A stretch of 64,000 nt of DNA, from the NCBI RefSeq assembly GCF_964340395.1, contig NC_135559.1, forward strand, positions 18,325,050 through 18,389,049. The letters are read 5' to 3'. Positions 34,034 through 45,662 of this stretch are shown here, piece after piece. Made by a program: the position numbers and the translations under genes. This stretch comes from Glandiceps talaboti (Eukaryota > Hemichordata > Enteropneusta > Spengelidae). Every line of letters starts with the position of its first letter. The first letter of the stretch is position 1. The notes below the pieces were generated by a model. The model made no database searches. It was given only the letters and a program-made list of their open reading frames with translations, and had not been told where the DNA came from.

Positions 34034-35543
34034 ATATATGAAATCAGAAACCGTAGATGATCAGTATCAACAAGACTCAGATGAGATGACAAGTGGACAG
34101 GATAGATATGTGAAATCAGAAACCATAGATGACCAGTGTCAACAAGACTCACATGAGCTGACAAGTGGACAGGATAGATATGTGAAATCAGAAACCATAG
34201 ATGATCTGTATCAACAAGACTCAGAGGAGATGATGGCAAGCCAAGAACTTGAAACTGACTTCTGCTCAGCTGATAATCACCAACTATTAAGAACAGAAAA
34301 CCATTCTGAAACTGTACCACACTGGGCAAGTGAATGTGGAACAAACAATCTTGGCTCTCCTGGCAATTCTGTTGATACAGGTGTTGCACAAAATACAAGT
34401 ACAGGTGATTATATGATGAACTCCATAATAATAGAAAAAGAAGAAAGTGATGATAATCAACCAACAAACAAACAATCCGAGTGCTTACAGTGTGAGGACA
34501 GGAATGACAATAGGGCTGTTATTGCAGAAAGTCTCATAAGTGAACCATTTACAACTCAAATAATTAAAGTCACATTGCATGGAGATACTGTTGAAAGGAT
34601 AGATAGTTCATATTCAGACATTAATGATAAAGACAACATGTGTAAAACTTCAGTAAACGCAAACAACAAACAAAATAATGTTGAAAATCACTGTATGACA
34701 TTGAGAAGGAAAAAGTCATTTGTAGACACAGAGATTGGTAAAGTTTCTCCTACAAGTAGTGATTTGGAGAAAGACACAACTAAAAGACAATTTGTATGTA
34801 AAGAGTGTGGTAAAGGATTTAATACGAGTGACAATTTAAAGATACATAGAAGAATCCATACACATAAAAGACTATTTGTATGTAAGGAGTGTGGTAAAGG
34901 ATTCAGTAGAAATGGCAGTTTAAAGGCACATATAAGAATCCATACAAACGAAAGACCATTTGTGTGTAAAGAGTGTGGTAAAGCATTTAATAGGAGTGAC
35001 AATTTAAAGGCACATAGAAGAATCCATACAAATGAAAGACCATTTATATGTAAAGAGTGTGGTATAGGGTTTAATAGGAGTGGCCATTTAAAGACACATA
35101 GAAGAATCCATACAAATGAAAGACCATTTATATGTAAAGAGTGTGGTAAAGGGTTTAATAGGAGTGACAATTTAAAGGCACATAGAAGAATCCATACAAA
35201 TGAAAGACCATTTGTATGTAAAGAGTGTGGTAAAGGGTTTAATACAAGTAGCCATTTAAAGACACATAGAAGTATCCATACAAATGAAAGACCATATGTA
35301 TGTACGGAGTGTGGTAAAGGGTTTAGTATTAGTTGCATTTTAAAGACACATAGAAGAATCCATACAAATGAAAGACCATATGTATGTAAGGAGTGTGGTA
35401 AAGGGTTTAAGCAAAGCAGTGCACTGAAGACACATATACAAATCCATACAAATGAAAGACCATATGTTTGTAAGGAGTGTGGTAAAGGGTTTCATAGCAA
35501 GAGCCATTTAAATACACATAGAAGAATCCATACAAATGAATGA
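34034..35543 (+). CDS. C2H2 zinc-finger gene D, exon 2
   Basis: Three acidic repeats (MKSE, VKSE, VKSE), the spacer, and nine C2H2 fingers from about 34790. Fingers 3 and 5 share the same recognition helix (NRSDNLKAH), suggesting a recent duplication inside the array. The first linker reads THKRL instead of TNERP. The frame ends at TGA after HTNE, as in gene B, and remnants of further fingers follow. With exon 1 it predicts an intact protein of about 604 residues. Confidence 0.95.
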
Positions 35544-36287
35544 CCATTTTTACATAAAGAAAGTATGGTAAAGGGTTTAAACAAAGTATCACCGTGAAAA
35601 CATGCATTAAGATCCACACAAATGAAAGCATGGTTATATGTATAGAAAGTGGTAAAGGTTTTAAGTATAGTGGTAGTCTGATAGAATATAAAAAGAAGCT
35701 GGAAATATAGAATACATTCTATGTAGATTGTTGTAAAAGGTTTTAACAAAGTGACTGCCCAAAGGCACTTAACAGAAACTATACTAAAGAAAAGGTTTCA
35801 CCAAAGCAACACACTGAAAATATTACCTATATAATCCACAGAACATAATCAAATGGTCAGATGTTTGTGACAAGGTTTTCCCAATAAAGAAAGAAACTTA
35901 ACAAGACGTGTGACAAGCTAACCAAATAAATTTTCGATGACAAATTTTTAATTTTATTTTCCATGTTCCTCTGAAAGATTTTCTTTTCTCATGGTAGTGA
36001 TCTTACTTACAATGGTACATATAAATAAAATACAATACAATACATAACAATATGACTTTATCATCCCAACGTGAGCATTTTTTTGTGCGAGTCGAAAAAT
36101 AAAAACAATACATGCAAAAAAAATTTTTAAACAAGGTCACAATGTACTTTTAAATGTGTACAACAAATACAGTTTTTAAAAAAAATATGAAGGGACAGGC
36201 ATGTTATGATTTCAGAAAATGTCGCCGGAAAATATTTTTGAACAAAGTATTCTGTTTATAGAGGCTCAAAATAACTTGAAAGCAATT
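35544..36287 (+). other. 3' flank of gene D
   Basis: Broken finger remnants to about 35700, then the conserved 3' flank. The match to the gene C flank continues to 'gaaagcaatt' and stops at 36287, where the Polinton-like element begins. Confidence 0.7.
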
Positions 36288-36315
36288 AGTAGTATATAAA
36301 ATAGGGTTATAGGAT

Positions 36316-36581
36316 CAGTCAAACGACAACCCCATTTTTCACCGTTTTTTTAAAGTTAAAACGGTCTAATCTATATTAAATTTTGAGTAAACTCAAAAAC
36401 TAGACCAGTGAAACGACAACCCGCCCCCCCCCCCCTTTTTCACCGTTTTAACGTTTTAAAAATGGTCTAATCTATATTAAATTTTGAGTAAACTCAAAAA
36501 CTAGACCAGTGAAACGACAACCCCCCTTTTTCACCGTTTTAACATTTTAAAAAAATTTTGAGTAAACTCGGGTTTCTGAAC
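36316..36581. repeat. Three tandem ~75-101-base units at the element's left end
   Basis: Units start at 36316, 36406 and 36507, each beginning CAGTGAAACGACAACCC (or CAGTCAAACG...) with TTTTTCACCGTTTTAA and, in full units, TTTTGAGTAAACTC. Repeats inside terminal regions are common in Polintons. Confidence 0.85.
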
Positions 36582-36685
36582 CAGTGAAACATATACAGTG
36601 TAACGATCGACAATTGGCAATCTATTAATACTCCCATCCTTTGTTTAAATGAACACACTGGCGGGTTTCAAAGGTCAAAAGGTCA

Positions 36686-37036
36686 ATGAACCCCTATGAC
36701 GTTTATGGCGTTCATTTAGACAAAAGTATTTATATTATATACATGACAATGAGAGAAAACTGCACTACTTGTAATAGGTGGGCGCCTGAATTTAAATGTG
36801 AAAAATGTAACAAACGTTTTAAACATAGACTGTTCAGACATAATTTTATTAAACACACAAATATAAAACACTCTTGTGAGAATAAAAAATGTGAATATTG
36901 CCCAACATGTGATCGTGTTTTTACCGAGTTTACATGTGATGAATGTGGGTTTTCATATAAATACGAGTGTCATTTAAATAAACATTATAACAGAGGTACA
37001 CCTTGCATTAAAGAACCTAAAAAAGAAAATTTGTAA
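36686..37036 (+). CDS. Cys/His-rich small ORF of the Polinton-like element
   Basis: 116 residues with repeated zinc-ligand pairs: CTTCNRW, CEKCNKRF followed by RLFRHNFIKH, CEYCPTCDRVF, and CDECGFSYKYECHLNKH. It resembles two or three loosely C2H2-like zinc fingers and may bind nucleic acid. It lies immediately before the polymerase on the same strand. I know no exact family. The true start could be the internal ATG near 36743. Confidence 0.55.
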   Translation: MNPYDVYGVHLDKSIYIIYMTMRENCTTCNRWAPEFKCEKCNKRFKHRLFRHNFIKHTNIKHSCENKKCEYCPTCDRVFTEFTCDECGFSYKYECHLNKHYNRGTPCIKEPKKENL

Positions 37037-37077
37037 GTTGTGAATTACCAATTGAACAAATAATGTATTAAATAAAT

Positions 37078-40000
37078 ATGGATAAAAATATATTTTATTT
37101 ATATAACATGGACAAGATTCGGAATCCACTCACTAATCGAATGATAAAAGTTGGCGGGCGTGTATACAATAAGCTTATACGGAATGGTGAATTACAACCT
37201 ATTCCTGAGAATATTTTGGATTGGCCGCTGCCAGATAATCTTCCTCGACCATTAACGGCAGAATATATTATTAATCCTATCACCAAACGTATGATTAAAA
37301 TAGGTAATGCTACATATTAAAATCTTATTGATAGAGGTTACCAACATGTAGGTGGTGTTATAATGTTACCCAGATATCATGAACTCGAGAGAGCTTTTAA
37401 AGGATACGTGAAATCATATGAAATTGATATAACAGAGAATGAACCTCATACACAATTAACTGAAAATAAATTGATAATAAAGGAAATCTTAGAAGAAAAT
37501 TTACAAAATACAGGTGGAATAAAAGCGATATTAACCTTGAAGATAAAATTTATTAAAAGTGGTAAAGATATGGAAGAGACAACAAGTGATGGTTATTTTA
37601 ATAGTAGCCCATTGCAAATTATTAATATTGACCAAATAGAAAAACAAATTAATGCAAGTTTCGAAAGAATTATTGAACATATCGCTAAATGGTTACGTGA
37701 AGGATCTGGTTTGCAAATAAAATCACTTCTTAATTTTTATGTAAATATCGCAAGATACGAACCTTTACAAGGTAATTCATATATCAAATTACCAAAAGAA
37801 CTACAACATCACAAGAAAGGTCTCATTAATATACAAAATAATGAGAATGAATGTTTTAGATGGTGTCATTTAGCATATAAGTTTCCAGTCAAAATTAATA
37901 AAAATAGACCAACTCGATACAGTCAACATATCGTTGATCTAGATTATAAAGGAATAACATTCCCGGTTACTACAAAACAAATACCTAAAATTGAAAACCA
38001 AAATAATATATCTATTTCTGTACTTGGTTATAAAAATAAAAAAGCATATCCAATTTATGTTAGTAAACAAACTTGCGAAGATCACCTTGACTTACTACTA
38101 ATAACTCAGGGTGATAAAAAGCAGTATGTTTGGATCAAAGATTTTAATCGATTCATGCATGGTATAACAAACTATAAAGGAAGAAAACATTTCTGTAGAT
38201 ATTGTTTACAACATTTTTCAACCGCAGAGATTTTAAATCAACACATTCCTATTTGTTTTGAAATAAATGGGACACAAGCTATACGAATGCCAACTGAGGA
38301 AAATAAATGGTTATCATTTAAAAATTATTCAAAACAATTAAATGCACCATTTGTTATTTATGCAGATTTCGAATCTATAACTCGAAAAGTAAATACCTCT
38401 CATCCTAATGAAAACACAATATTCACACATCATTACCAAAAGCATGAAGTATGTAGTTTTGCTTATAAACTTGTCTGTTGTTATGATGATACATTCAGTA
38501 AAGAAGGTGTCATTACATAGGACCAAATGCATCTAAGATATTTATGGAAATGATGTTATCAGAAGTTGATTATTGTAATAATATAAAACAACAACATTTT
38601 AACAAACCTTTGTGTATGAATAAAAACGATGAAATATGTTTCCAAAAAGCAACGCAATGTCATATTTGCAAAACATTATATGAAGAAGATGACATACGAG
38701 TTCGCGATCATTGTCATATTACTGGTAAATACCATGGTTCAGCACATGTAAAATGTAATATCAATTTTCAAGTAACGAAAAAAATACCCGTTATATTCCA
38801 CAATTTAAAAGGATATGACAGTCATTTTATTGTTCAAACCCTTGAAAACTTTGAGGAAAAAATTAATATTATCCCACATTCTATGGAAAAGTTCATAGCT
38901 ATAATGGTTGGTACTCACTTAGTCTTCATAGATAGTTTAAATATTTTAAATGCTTCATTAGAAAAACTCGTAGGTAACACAAGTGATTTCAAATACACAA
39001 AACAAGAATTCCCAGATAGCTTAAAATTACTAACACGGAAGGGTGTATACCCCTATGACTATATGGATTCCATTGAAAAATTCAATGATGTTAGTCTACC
39101 ACTAAAGGAAAAATTCTATTTCATTCTAAATGAGGCTGGTATAACTGATGAAGATTATGAGCATGCACAAGATATTTGGAAGCATTTTGATATGCAAACG
39201 ATGGGTGATTATCATGATCTATATCTTAAAACCGATGTACTTTTATTAACCGGTGTATTTGAAAATTTCCGAAAGACATGTAATGTATACTATAACCTCG
39301 ATCCCTGTCATTATTTCAGTGCTCCTGGTTTATCCTGGGATGCGTGTTTAAAAATGACTTCCATTAAACTCGAATTATTAATGGATATAGATATGCATCT
39401 CTTTATAGAAAAAGGTCTTCGTGGAGGTATCTCTTATATATCTGCTGGTCATGCAAAGGCAAACAATCCATACATGAAAGACTATGATCCAACTCAGGAA
39501 ACAAAGTACATCATGTATTTAGATGCTACTAATCTCTATGGTTGGGCAATGACTCAATCTTTACCAACACACGGATTTAAATGGGTTGATCTAGATTCGC
39601 TTGACTTAAGTAAATACACCAACGAAAGTGAACATGGATTAATCCTTGAAGTTGATCTTGAATATCCTAATGAGTTGCACAATCTTCACAATGATTATCC
39701 TTTAGCACCTGAGAGACTATGTATTACTGAAGACATGTTATCTCCGCATAATAAAAAGATACATGACTTATTTAATATCAAATGTGGAAATATAGAAAAA
39801 TTAACTACAACTCTGAGACCAAAAAAGAATTATGTACTTCATTTTCAAAACTTAAAACAATATTTATCACTCAGTTTAAAAATCACTAAAATTCACAGAG
39901 CCATTGAGTTTAATCAATCAAAGTGGATGTCGCAATACATTTTATTTAACACGGAAAAAAGAAAGAAAGCATGAAATGCGTTCGAAAAAGATTTCTTCAA

Positions 40001-40766
40001 ACTAATGAATAACTCTGTTTTTGGACGTACCATGATGAATGTACGTAAGCATTGTGGTATAAAATTATGTATAACAGAAAAACAAATGCGGAAATTAATA
40101 TCTAAACCAACGTTTGTCATGCAAAAAATTATAACCGAAAGTCCAGTAGCAGTGGAAAACAAAAAAGAACGATTAATCCTAAATCAACCCTTATATGTTG
40201 GAATGAGTATTCTTGATTTGTCTAAAACTTTAATGTATGACTTTCATTACAACTATATAAAAGAAAAATATGGACCACGAGCTAAATTATTATTCACAGA
40301 TACAGATTCATTAATGTATGAAATTAAAGCCAATGATTCTTATAAAGATTTCTACAAAGATAAAGACCTTTTTGATAATAGTGATTATTCATCAAAAAGT
40401 CCATATTCCTTTGATTATAACAAAAAAGTAATTGGTAAATTCAAAGACGAGTGTGCGGACGTACCAATAATTGAATTTATTGGGCTTTGAAGTAAAATGT
40501 ACTCTTACATAACAGAGTCTGCTTCCGCACGTAAAGCAAAAGGTATAAAAAAGTTAGTTATAAAAAAGAATATAACTCATGAAGAATATAAGACAGTACT
40601 TTTTGAAAATTTACAAATGAAACATTCAATGAATACTATACGATCGATAAATCACCAGATTGGTAGTTACAAAATCAATAAAACTTCTTTAAGTTGCTTC
40701 AATGACAAACCCTATGTTCTTGATCATCGTAACACGTTAGCATATGGTCACATTAATTTAAGCTGA
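37078..40766 (+). pseudogene. Protein-primed family B DNA polymerase of the Polinton-like element
   Basis: The N-terminus has two copies of a motif like the viral 2-cysteine adaptor (NPLTNRMIKVGGRVYNKLI and NPITKRMIKIGNATY). Next comes a ~300-residue region with a zinc pair (FCRYCLQHF), then the exonuclease motif YADFES (38359), an endonuclease-VII-like zinc segment (CHICKTLY, DHCHITGKYHG), FHNLKGYDSHF, and the polymerase motifs YLDATNLYGWAM, MNNSVFGRTM and FTDTDSLMYE (near 40300). The reading frame is broken by in-frame stops at 37318 (TAA), 39972 (TGA) and 40488 (TGA) and a frame change near 38515. The order and spacing match Polinton polymerases; it would have replicated the element. Confidence 0.92.
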
Positions 40767-41004
40767 TTTAAGTAAGCTCGAGTTGAAATGAAATTGGATA
40801 ACCATTAAAATCTATTATTTCGTTATTTTGATTAGTTATCCAAATTCGAAGACTAGTTATATCCATTTTTTTATGGGTACCGGAACATTAGCAGGAAATG
40901 AATAAGTGACAGCTTCTCCTATTTCACCCCGGTCTTGCAGCGTTAAAATTTGTAAATAATTAGACCTTTTCCCATTGATGTAATTAGTAGGTGTATCTAT
41001 AATA

Positions 41005-41412
41005 TCACACAGGAAGAAAATCTGCTTTGTTTGGACTAATACTCGATGAAATATATTCTTTCTCTTTAAAACCAAGTATCCTCGCAAAATTCTTAGGTTT
41101 TGAAAAGTCTATTTTAACATTATCACTGAGTATCATCTGAGTTTTTCCTGTTGGTAAAATTCTCTTAAAATTAATTACTTTTGTTCTACCAATCGCTTGT
41201 GACAATGTATCAACATTGTAATTACCTGATTCTATTTTTTTAACTGCCGTTTTATTGTTAGCGGTAAAAGTAATTTCATTGTTTTCTTTCGTAATATTAT
41301 ACCAGGAATTATATAGTTTACACTCCAACAGTCGTATCTGTTTATAACCAGTCAGCGTTTCTGTAAAACTGATAGTAATATTATTAGATTCTTTGTTTAT
41401 ATACAACTTCAT
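41005..41412 (-). CDS. Unrecognised ORF of the Polinton-like element
   Basis: 135 residues, convergent with the polymerase and starting next to the divergent ORF at 41462. The sequence is beta-rich looking (LYINKESNNITISF, LLECKLYNSWYNITKENN, NYNVDTLSQAIGRTKVINF). Proteins with a '...LYNSW.NI' block occur beside polymerases of this type in invertebrate genomes as far as I recall; a structural (minor capsid or fibre) role is a guess. Bases 40857-41004 show a further minus-strand open stretch that may be its frameshifted C-terminus. Confidence 0.5.
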   Translation of the reverse strand: MKLYINKESNNITISFTETLTGYKQIRLLECKLYNSWYNITKENNEITFTANNKTAVKKIESGNYNVDTLSQAIGRTKVINFKRILPTGKTQMILSDNVKIDFSKPKNFARILGFKEKEYISSSISPNKADFLPV

Positions 41413-41461
41413 TGTTTTTCGTTTATATATATTTATATATTTATTATATACTTAATATAAT

Positions 41462-42426
41462 ATGCCATCAAATTTTGGATTAGGTATGATAGCACCACAA
41501 GGATATGCACTTAATGATCTCAAAGATGTTTACTCACCCACAGCGTATTTAACCGGACGCAATAATAATAAAGATTTCATCTTAAAATGGAAAAATAGTT
41601 CTAAAACATTTAATTTAGAACCAGCAGCAGTTCAATCACACGAGCATACCAACAATTTAGTAGACTTAAATGACATAGATGAGATAATCGAAGAATATAG
41701 AGTAACAAAACATCATGTACCATTTGGCTTTGCATATAGCAACAGAGATGATAAGTTCTATACTTTTGAATTTCCACGAGATTTTATTGAATTGATTGAA
41801 AAGCCATTAACTCTTGACCATGGTTTAACTGACCGAGTTCCTTATGTGTTGGTTTATAATGATAATGATAAGGCATTTAAATTAGAGGATATCAGACACT
41901 ATTTATCGGAAGCAGATACTAGACTAGACTTTCTGTACCCAAAGCTGCATTTAAAATTAGATGCTTCAAAAACAATAGTGAAAGAAAACAATATTTTTCG
42001 TAGATTTTTAAATTCGGGGAATGGTATTGTAGTTACAACGTTCAAAGAGGAAATCTTTTATTATTTTATGATACGCAGTTTAAAATATTGGGTTTGAAAC
42101 CGAATGAGGATGAGGTTGAATTAAAATTGTTTACTGCTAATGAAGCGATGACTGAAGATATAAAGAAAGTAATCAATGGTATTATTATTATTAACTGTAT
42201 TAAATTAAATACTGAGAGTGAATACGATACTCTTTTGAACGGATTTTCAATATCATGTAACCAACGTACATTATTAACTATTGAAATTCATATTGAAAAT
42301 GAACTTACCAATGTTACTTTGTCAACAAGTAAAGCGTTATCTAAAATAGCACAAGGGTTAAAGACTATAGATATTGGAACAATAACTTTGAAACGTATGA
42401 TTCTTATAGATTTAAAAGTATTTTAG
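41462..42426 (+). pseudogene. Unrecognised ORF of the Polinton-like element (frameshifted)
   Basis: Two overlapping frames form one protein of about 320 residues: 41462-42097 (starts MPSNFGLGMIAPQGYALN) and 42088-42426. Near 42050 the first frame breaks and the second supplies the continuation. There are no membrane segments and no catalytic motif that I recognise. Size and position between the polymerase and the right end would suit a structural protein, but this is inference. Confidence 0.5.
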
Positions 42427-42568
42427 GCTTATTTTATAGACTTTGATTCGTGTTGTCTAACTTATAAAAATAATTGAGAATAAAAAAAAGTTTATACACT
42501 TAATAAAAAGATTAGAGGTATAATATTTTCAATTTAAACAAACAAAATATTAATAGTAGATACACAAA

Positions 42569-42874
42569 ATGGCACAAATGACGCATGAAATGTCTGAGCA
42601 AATGAGTATCGAAGATAGTATCGAAGATAAATATCATGAAAAATTTAAGGAGGAATTAAATCAAACACTCAATAAATGGGCAGGTGTTTTACCTCCTCCT
42701 TATTCCTTTAAAAAATCTATTAAGAGAATTAATAAAGCAACTAAAGCCAATCAACCAAATAATAATTTATCAACTAATGAAGAATTTGATATTGCGTTAA
42801 CGGAGCAAACTGTTAAAATATGGAGAGAATTACCCGTTAATGTTGCTCTTTCATTTCTGTTGACTTGGTATTAA
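42569..42874 (+). CDS. Small ORF at the right end of the element, truncated
   Basis: Begins MAQMTHEMSEQMSIEDSIED and contains a Pro-rich PPPYSF, reminiscent of viral late-domain motifs (PPxY), with a Lys/Asn-rich middle. Its last ~10 codons lie in sequence that matches the coiled-coil gene, so its natural C-terminus has been lost at the junction near 42845. Confidence 0.45.
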   Translation: MAQMTHEMSEQMSIEDSIEDKYHEKFKEELNQTLNKWAGVLPPPYSFKKSIKRINKATKANQPNNNLSTNEEFDIALTEQTVKIWRELPVNVALSFLLTWY

Positions 42875-43612
42875 TTGCCAGATTTTCATTCCCTTCAATT
42901 AACTTCCTTTGCATTTCATCATTTTCTTGTTCCATCTTTGTAACTTTGATTTCTCTTTCTCTAAGTTCACTTTCTCTTTTTGTCAATTCTTTGCTATTCA
43001 TCTCTTGATTATTTAGTTTTGACTCAAAGTCAATCATTTTCTTGGCTAGTTCAGTCTCTCTCTTCTTCATCACATCCATATGTGACAGATGTTCACGTTC
43101 TTGTATTTGCATTTTTCTCTCAATTACTTCTTCTTTCGCATTCCCTCTGGTCCAAATCAGATTGTTTGACATTCAGTGTAGCTTCCTTGCTAGCCATATA
43201 CTTCGAAAATTCTTCAGCCTTTTCCTCTATCTGTAAACATATGAACTCTTTTTCCTCCAGTCTCCTCTCTGTCTTAGCGATCTCCGTCAACTTCTGTTCG
43301 ATCAGGATCTCTTTCTGGTCCACATCAACTTGTCTACTCTTCTATTCTACCTCTCTGAAATCGAACTTTCTCTTGGTTTCTATCACCTCGGGCTCATTCT
43401 CCTTCTTTTCAAGTTCTCTGACTTTTGCCTCTACTCTCCTACTCTGCTCGTTGAGGGTGTTCTCATATCAATTACAATCATTTCAATCATCTTTTTCATC
43501 AAGTTTATCTTTTCTTGCATGTAGTATCTGCTCTCTGTCGTCAAAATGACTGTCGTTCATTTACATCTGCCTGTTTCTTAGCGATGGCTGTCATCGTCAA
43601 CTTCGTTTTTCG
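42845..43612 (-). pseudogene. Second, truncated copy of the coiled-coil gene
   Basis: Matches 31350-31990 base by base over long stretches (HMDVMKKRETELAKKMIDFE; MASKEATLNVKQSDLDQRE; SRRVEAKVRELE in shifted frames). It keeps GAA where the first copy has the stop near 31456, but has lost ~10 bases near 43140 and carries other indels near 43345 and 43460. The 3' half is missing at the junction with the Polinton-like element. Confidence 0.8.
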
Positions 43613-45329
43613 CCTCTCAAATTTACTTGTATTAGTTCTTGCAGATCTTTGACAACAACTTATAATTATGCCTTAGTTAGAGAAATGGATGTATAGATGT
43701 AGATGATAGATATAGACTAGACATTACGTTTAGAAATGTAAACATGTGATGAGAGATTTTTGTAAACAAATACGACCAACTCTACTGTCTTATAAGTGCT
43801 ACCCCCCCCCCAAAAAAAAAACAACAACATATAAGTTTGACAAGTATATGAAACATTATCGAAGATGTTAGTTATTATTTCACATAAAAAATAACTACAA
43901 CAACAGCAACAACAACAACAACAACAACAACAAAATAACAACAACAACAACAAATATATAGATAAACTCTTGCCTTAAAAAGTAGTTATCTTTACCAAAC
44001 AAATAACGTGAATAGTATACGAACAGCGCATCTCAAGTTTGAAGAACGAAATGAATGAATTCAGTATTGAGCAAATATATCATTTTGAATATCTTATTTG
44101 ATAATAAAAGTGTTCTATCTTACCTAGAGTATATGTTGTCAACATTGACAAAGAAGTTCGTCTTGAGGAAATCATTTTTAAGGTAATAGAAGTGGGTATA
44201 CACGACTTATAAGTTTGCTATCACTGCATAAACAGTCAGCATTTCCACGTTCTATTTACATTGACAACTATCGCTTGTGTGAGCAGCAACTATGTTCGAA
44301 CTCCTGACAGTCTCGTAGAATAGCGCAAGTTCACGCGAGTTTCCCTTCGAACACATCTGGGCGATGCTCCGTTGTAACTATGGCTTTGACACGCACAAAC
44401 CGACGTGTATATTCTCTAATAATCGGATACCCTCACTCTTCCATCAGCACCAATTTTACAACATTTTAATTCTCAAATGATTAAAGTAAGTTGCAAGATG
44501 CGACAGGTGCAGCTAACGAAGACGTCCGTGCAAAAAAATATTTATACACGACTTTTCAATAGGAGATTTGTTGTGTGTTTTAATCATAGGGTTGGAAAAC
44601 AGGCAATATTTCAGTTGTCAAAACTTACATCAAAATACTTTGTGGGCAAGGGGAGATCGAGAATGTAAAGATCAAATTCAATGTGGAATGATGGGGAGCG
44701 GGTAAGGTGAAGATATAAGATTTAAAATATTCAAAAAAAAAACCTGAAGCGTTTGTTTTACCATTAATATATATGGCTTGTGTTACATCATTGCCGAATC
44801 ATTATATTATTATTATTATCATAATCGATTAATTAAACTACCAACTCTTGCGTGTATCTTATAATCACTGTCCAAAATCGGCACCTGTACTGTATGTCTT
44901 TCTTAGTTATTCTGTAAAGTTACGAGATTATTGTTGGTTGAGACACACATATGTACAATCTGATTAAAATCCTGTGTGGATATCGGCTAATTATCGCACA
45001 TTATATTTCACTTCGGTATTTTTGCTTTAATTGACCTTCGTGATACATGATTACGTTTTCATCAAGCCAATGTCCACTAAGTTCTAGCGCGCCCGTGCCG
45101 GTAGCCATTAAAAACGACCTTGCATTAGAATTGGAGGAAGCTTATGGTATTCGGCAAAACGAAACTAAACTAAACCGCTGGGCTCATGGTATTCAACGAA
45201 ACGAAACCAGGCAACCGAAAAATGGGAAACATTAAAGAGAATGTTAGGGCATAGTAATTATTGCTTTCTTTCTTAGATCGCTTTCATTCTTTAATCCCCA
45301 ATGAAGTTGTCATTTTCTTAGATCATAAC
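43613..45329. other. Interval with simple repeats, no gene seen
   Basis: Contains a C/A tract at 43802, a (CAA)n run at 43897-43953 and a copy of the 22755-22870 repeat at 44945-45060. A GC-richer stretch at 44280-44400 could be a promoter, without further support. Confidence 0.4.
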
Positions 45330-45401
45330 AAGACTAATTCATTTTTAGCGCAACTCAACTGATCATGAGTTTAATCTACAGGAATGCTGTAGGCATGGTT
45401 C

Positions 45402-45492
<91 letters not shown>

Positions 45493-45662
45493 CAAAATAA
45501 TTAAATCTTTCAAACTACTGTAAGCAAAGTGTTTTGAAATTATGTTGGAGTTGTCACGGCAAGTGTCAATAAAGAATATTAATTATTCTTGTTATGCTAT
45601 CCATCGTTTTCGAAGATATACAATCTGAAAAGGTATTACAAGACAAAAATATTGAACTAATA
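45330..45662 (+). promoter_or_regulatory. Distal part of the ZNF gene E upstream region
   Basis: Same block as 18815-19136 and 63430-63725, with a long TG run at 45402-45490. It ends at 'aatattgaacta', where a transposon interrupts it. The proximal half resumes at 47925-47963 and again at 49298. Confidence 0.6.

Larger units (their letters stand above)
36288..42845. mobile_element. Polinton/Maverick-like element, incomplete
   Basis: The left limit is defined by loss of identity with the gene C 3' flank. The element starts AGTAGTATATAAAATAGGG, and Polintons begin with AG. GCAATT just outside could be one side of the 6-bp target duplication. Inside are a ~95-base tandem repeat, a Cys-rich ORF, a protein-primed DNA polymerase B and several unrecognised ORFs. 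No integrase, ATPase, protease or jelly-roll capsid gene is recognisable. The right end runs into a truncated coiled-coil gene near 42845 without an inverted terminal repeat, so part of the element is missing. Confidence 0.75.

Noticed and set aside
37078-40766. Alternative genetic code explaining TGA codons in the polymerase
   Set aside because: A TAA and a frameshift also occur, and the host ZNF genes use the standard code; decay is simpler.
43717-43953. Poly-Cys minus-strand open frame
   Set aside because: Produced by a (CAA)n microsatellite and a C-tract; no conserved protein features.
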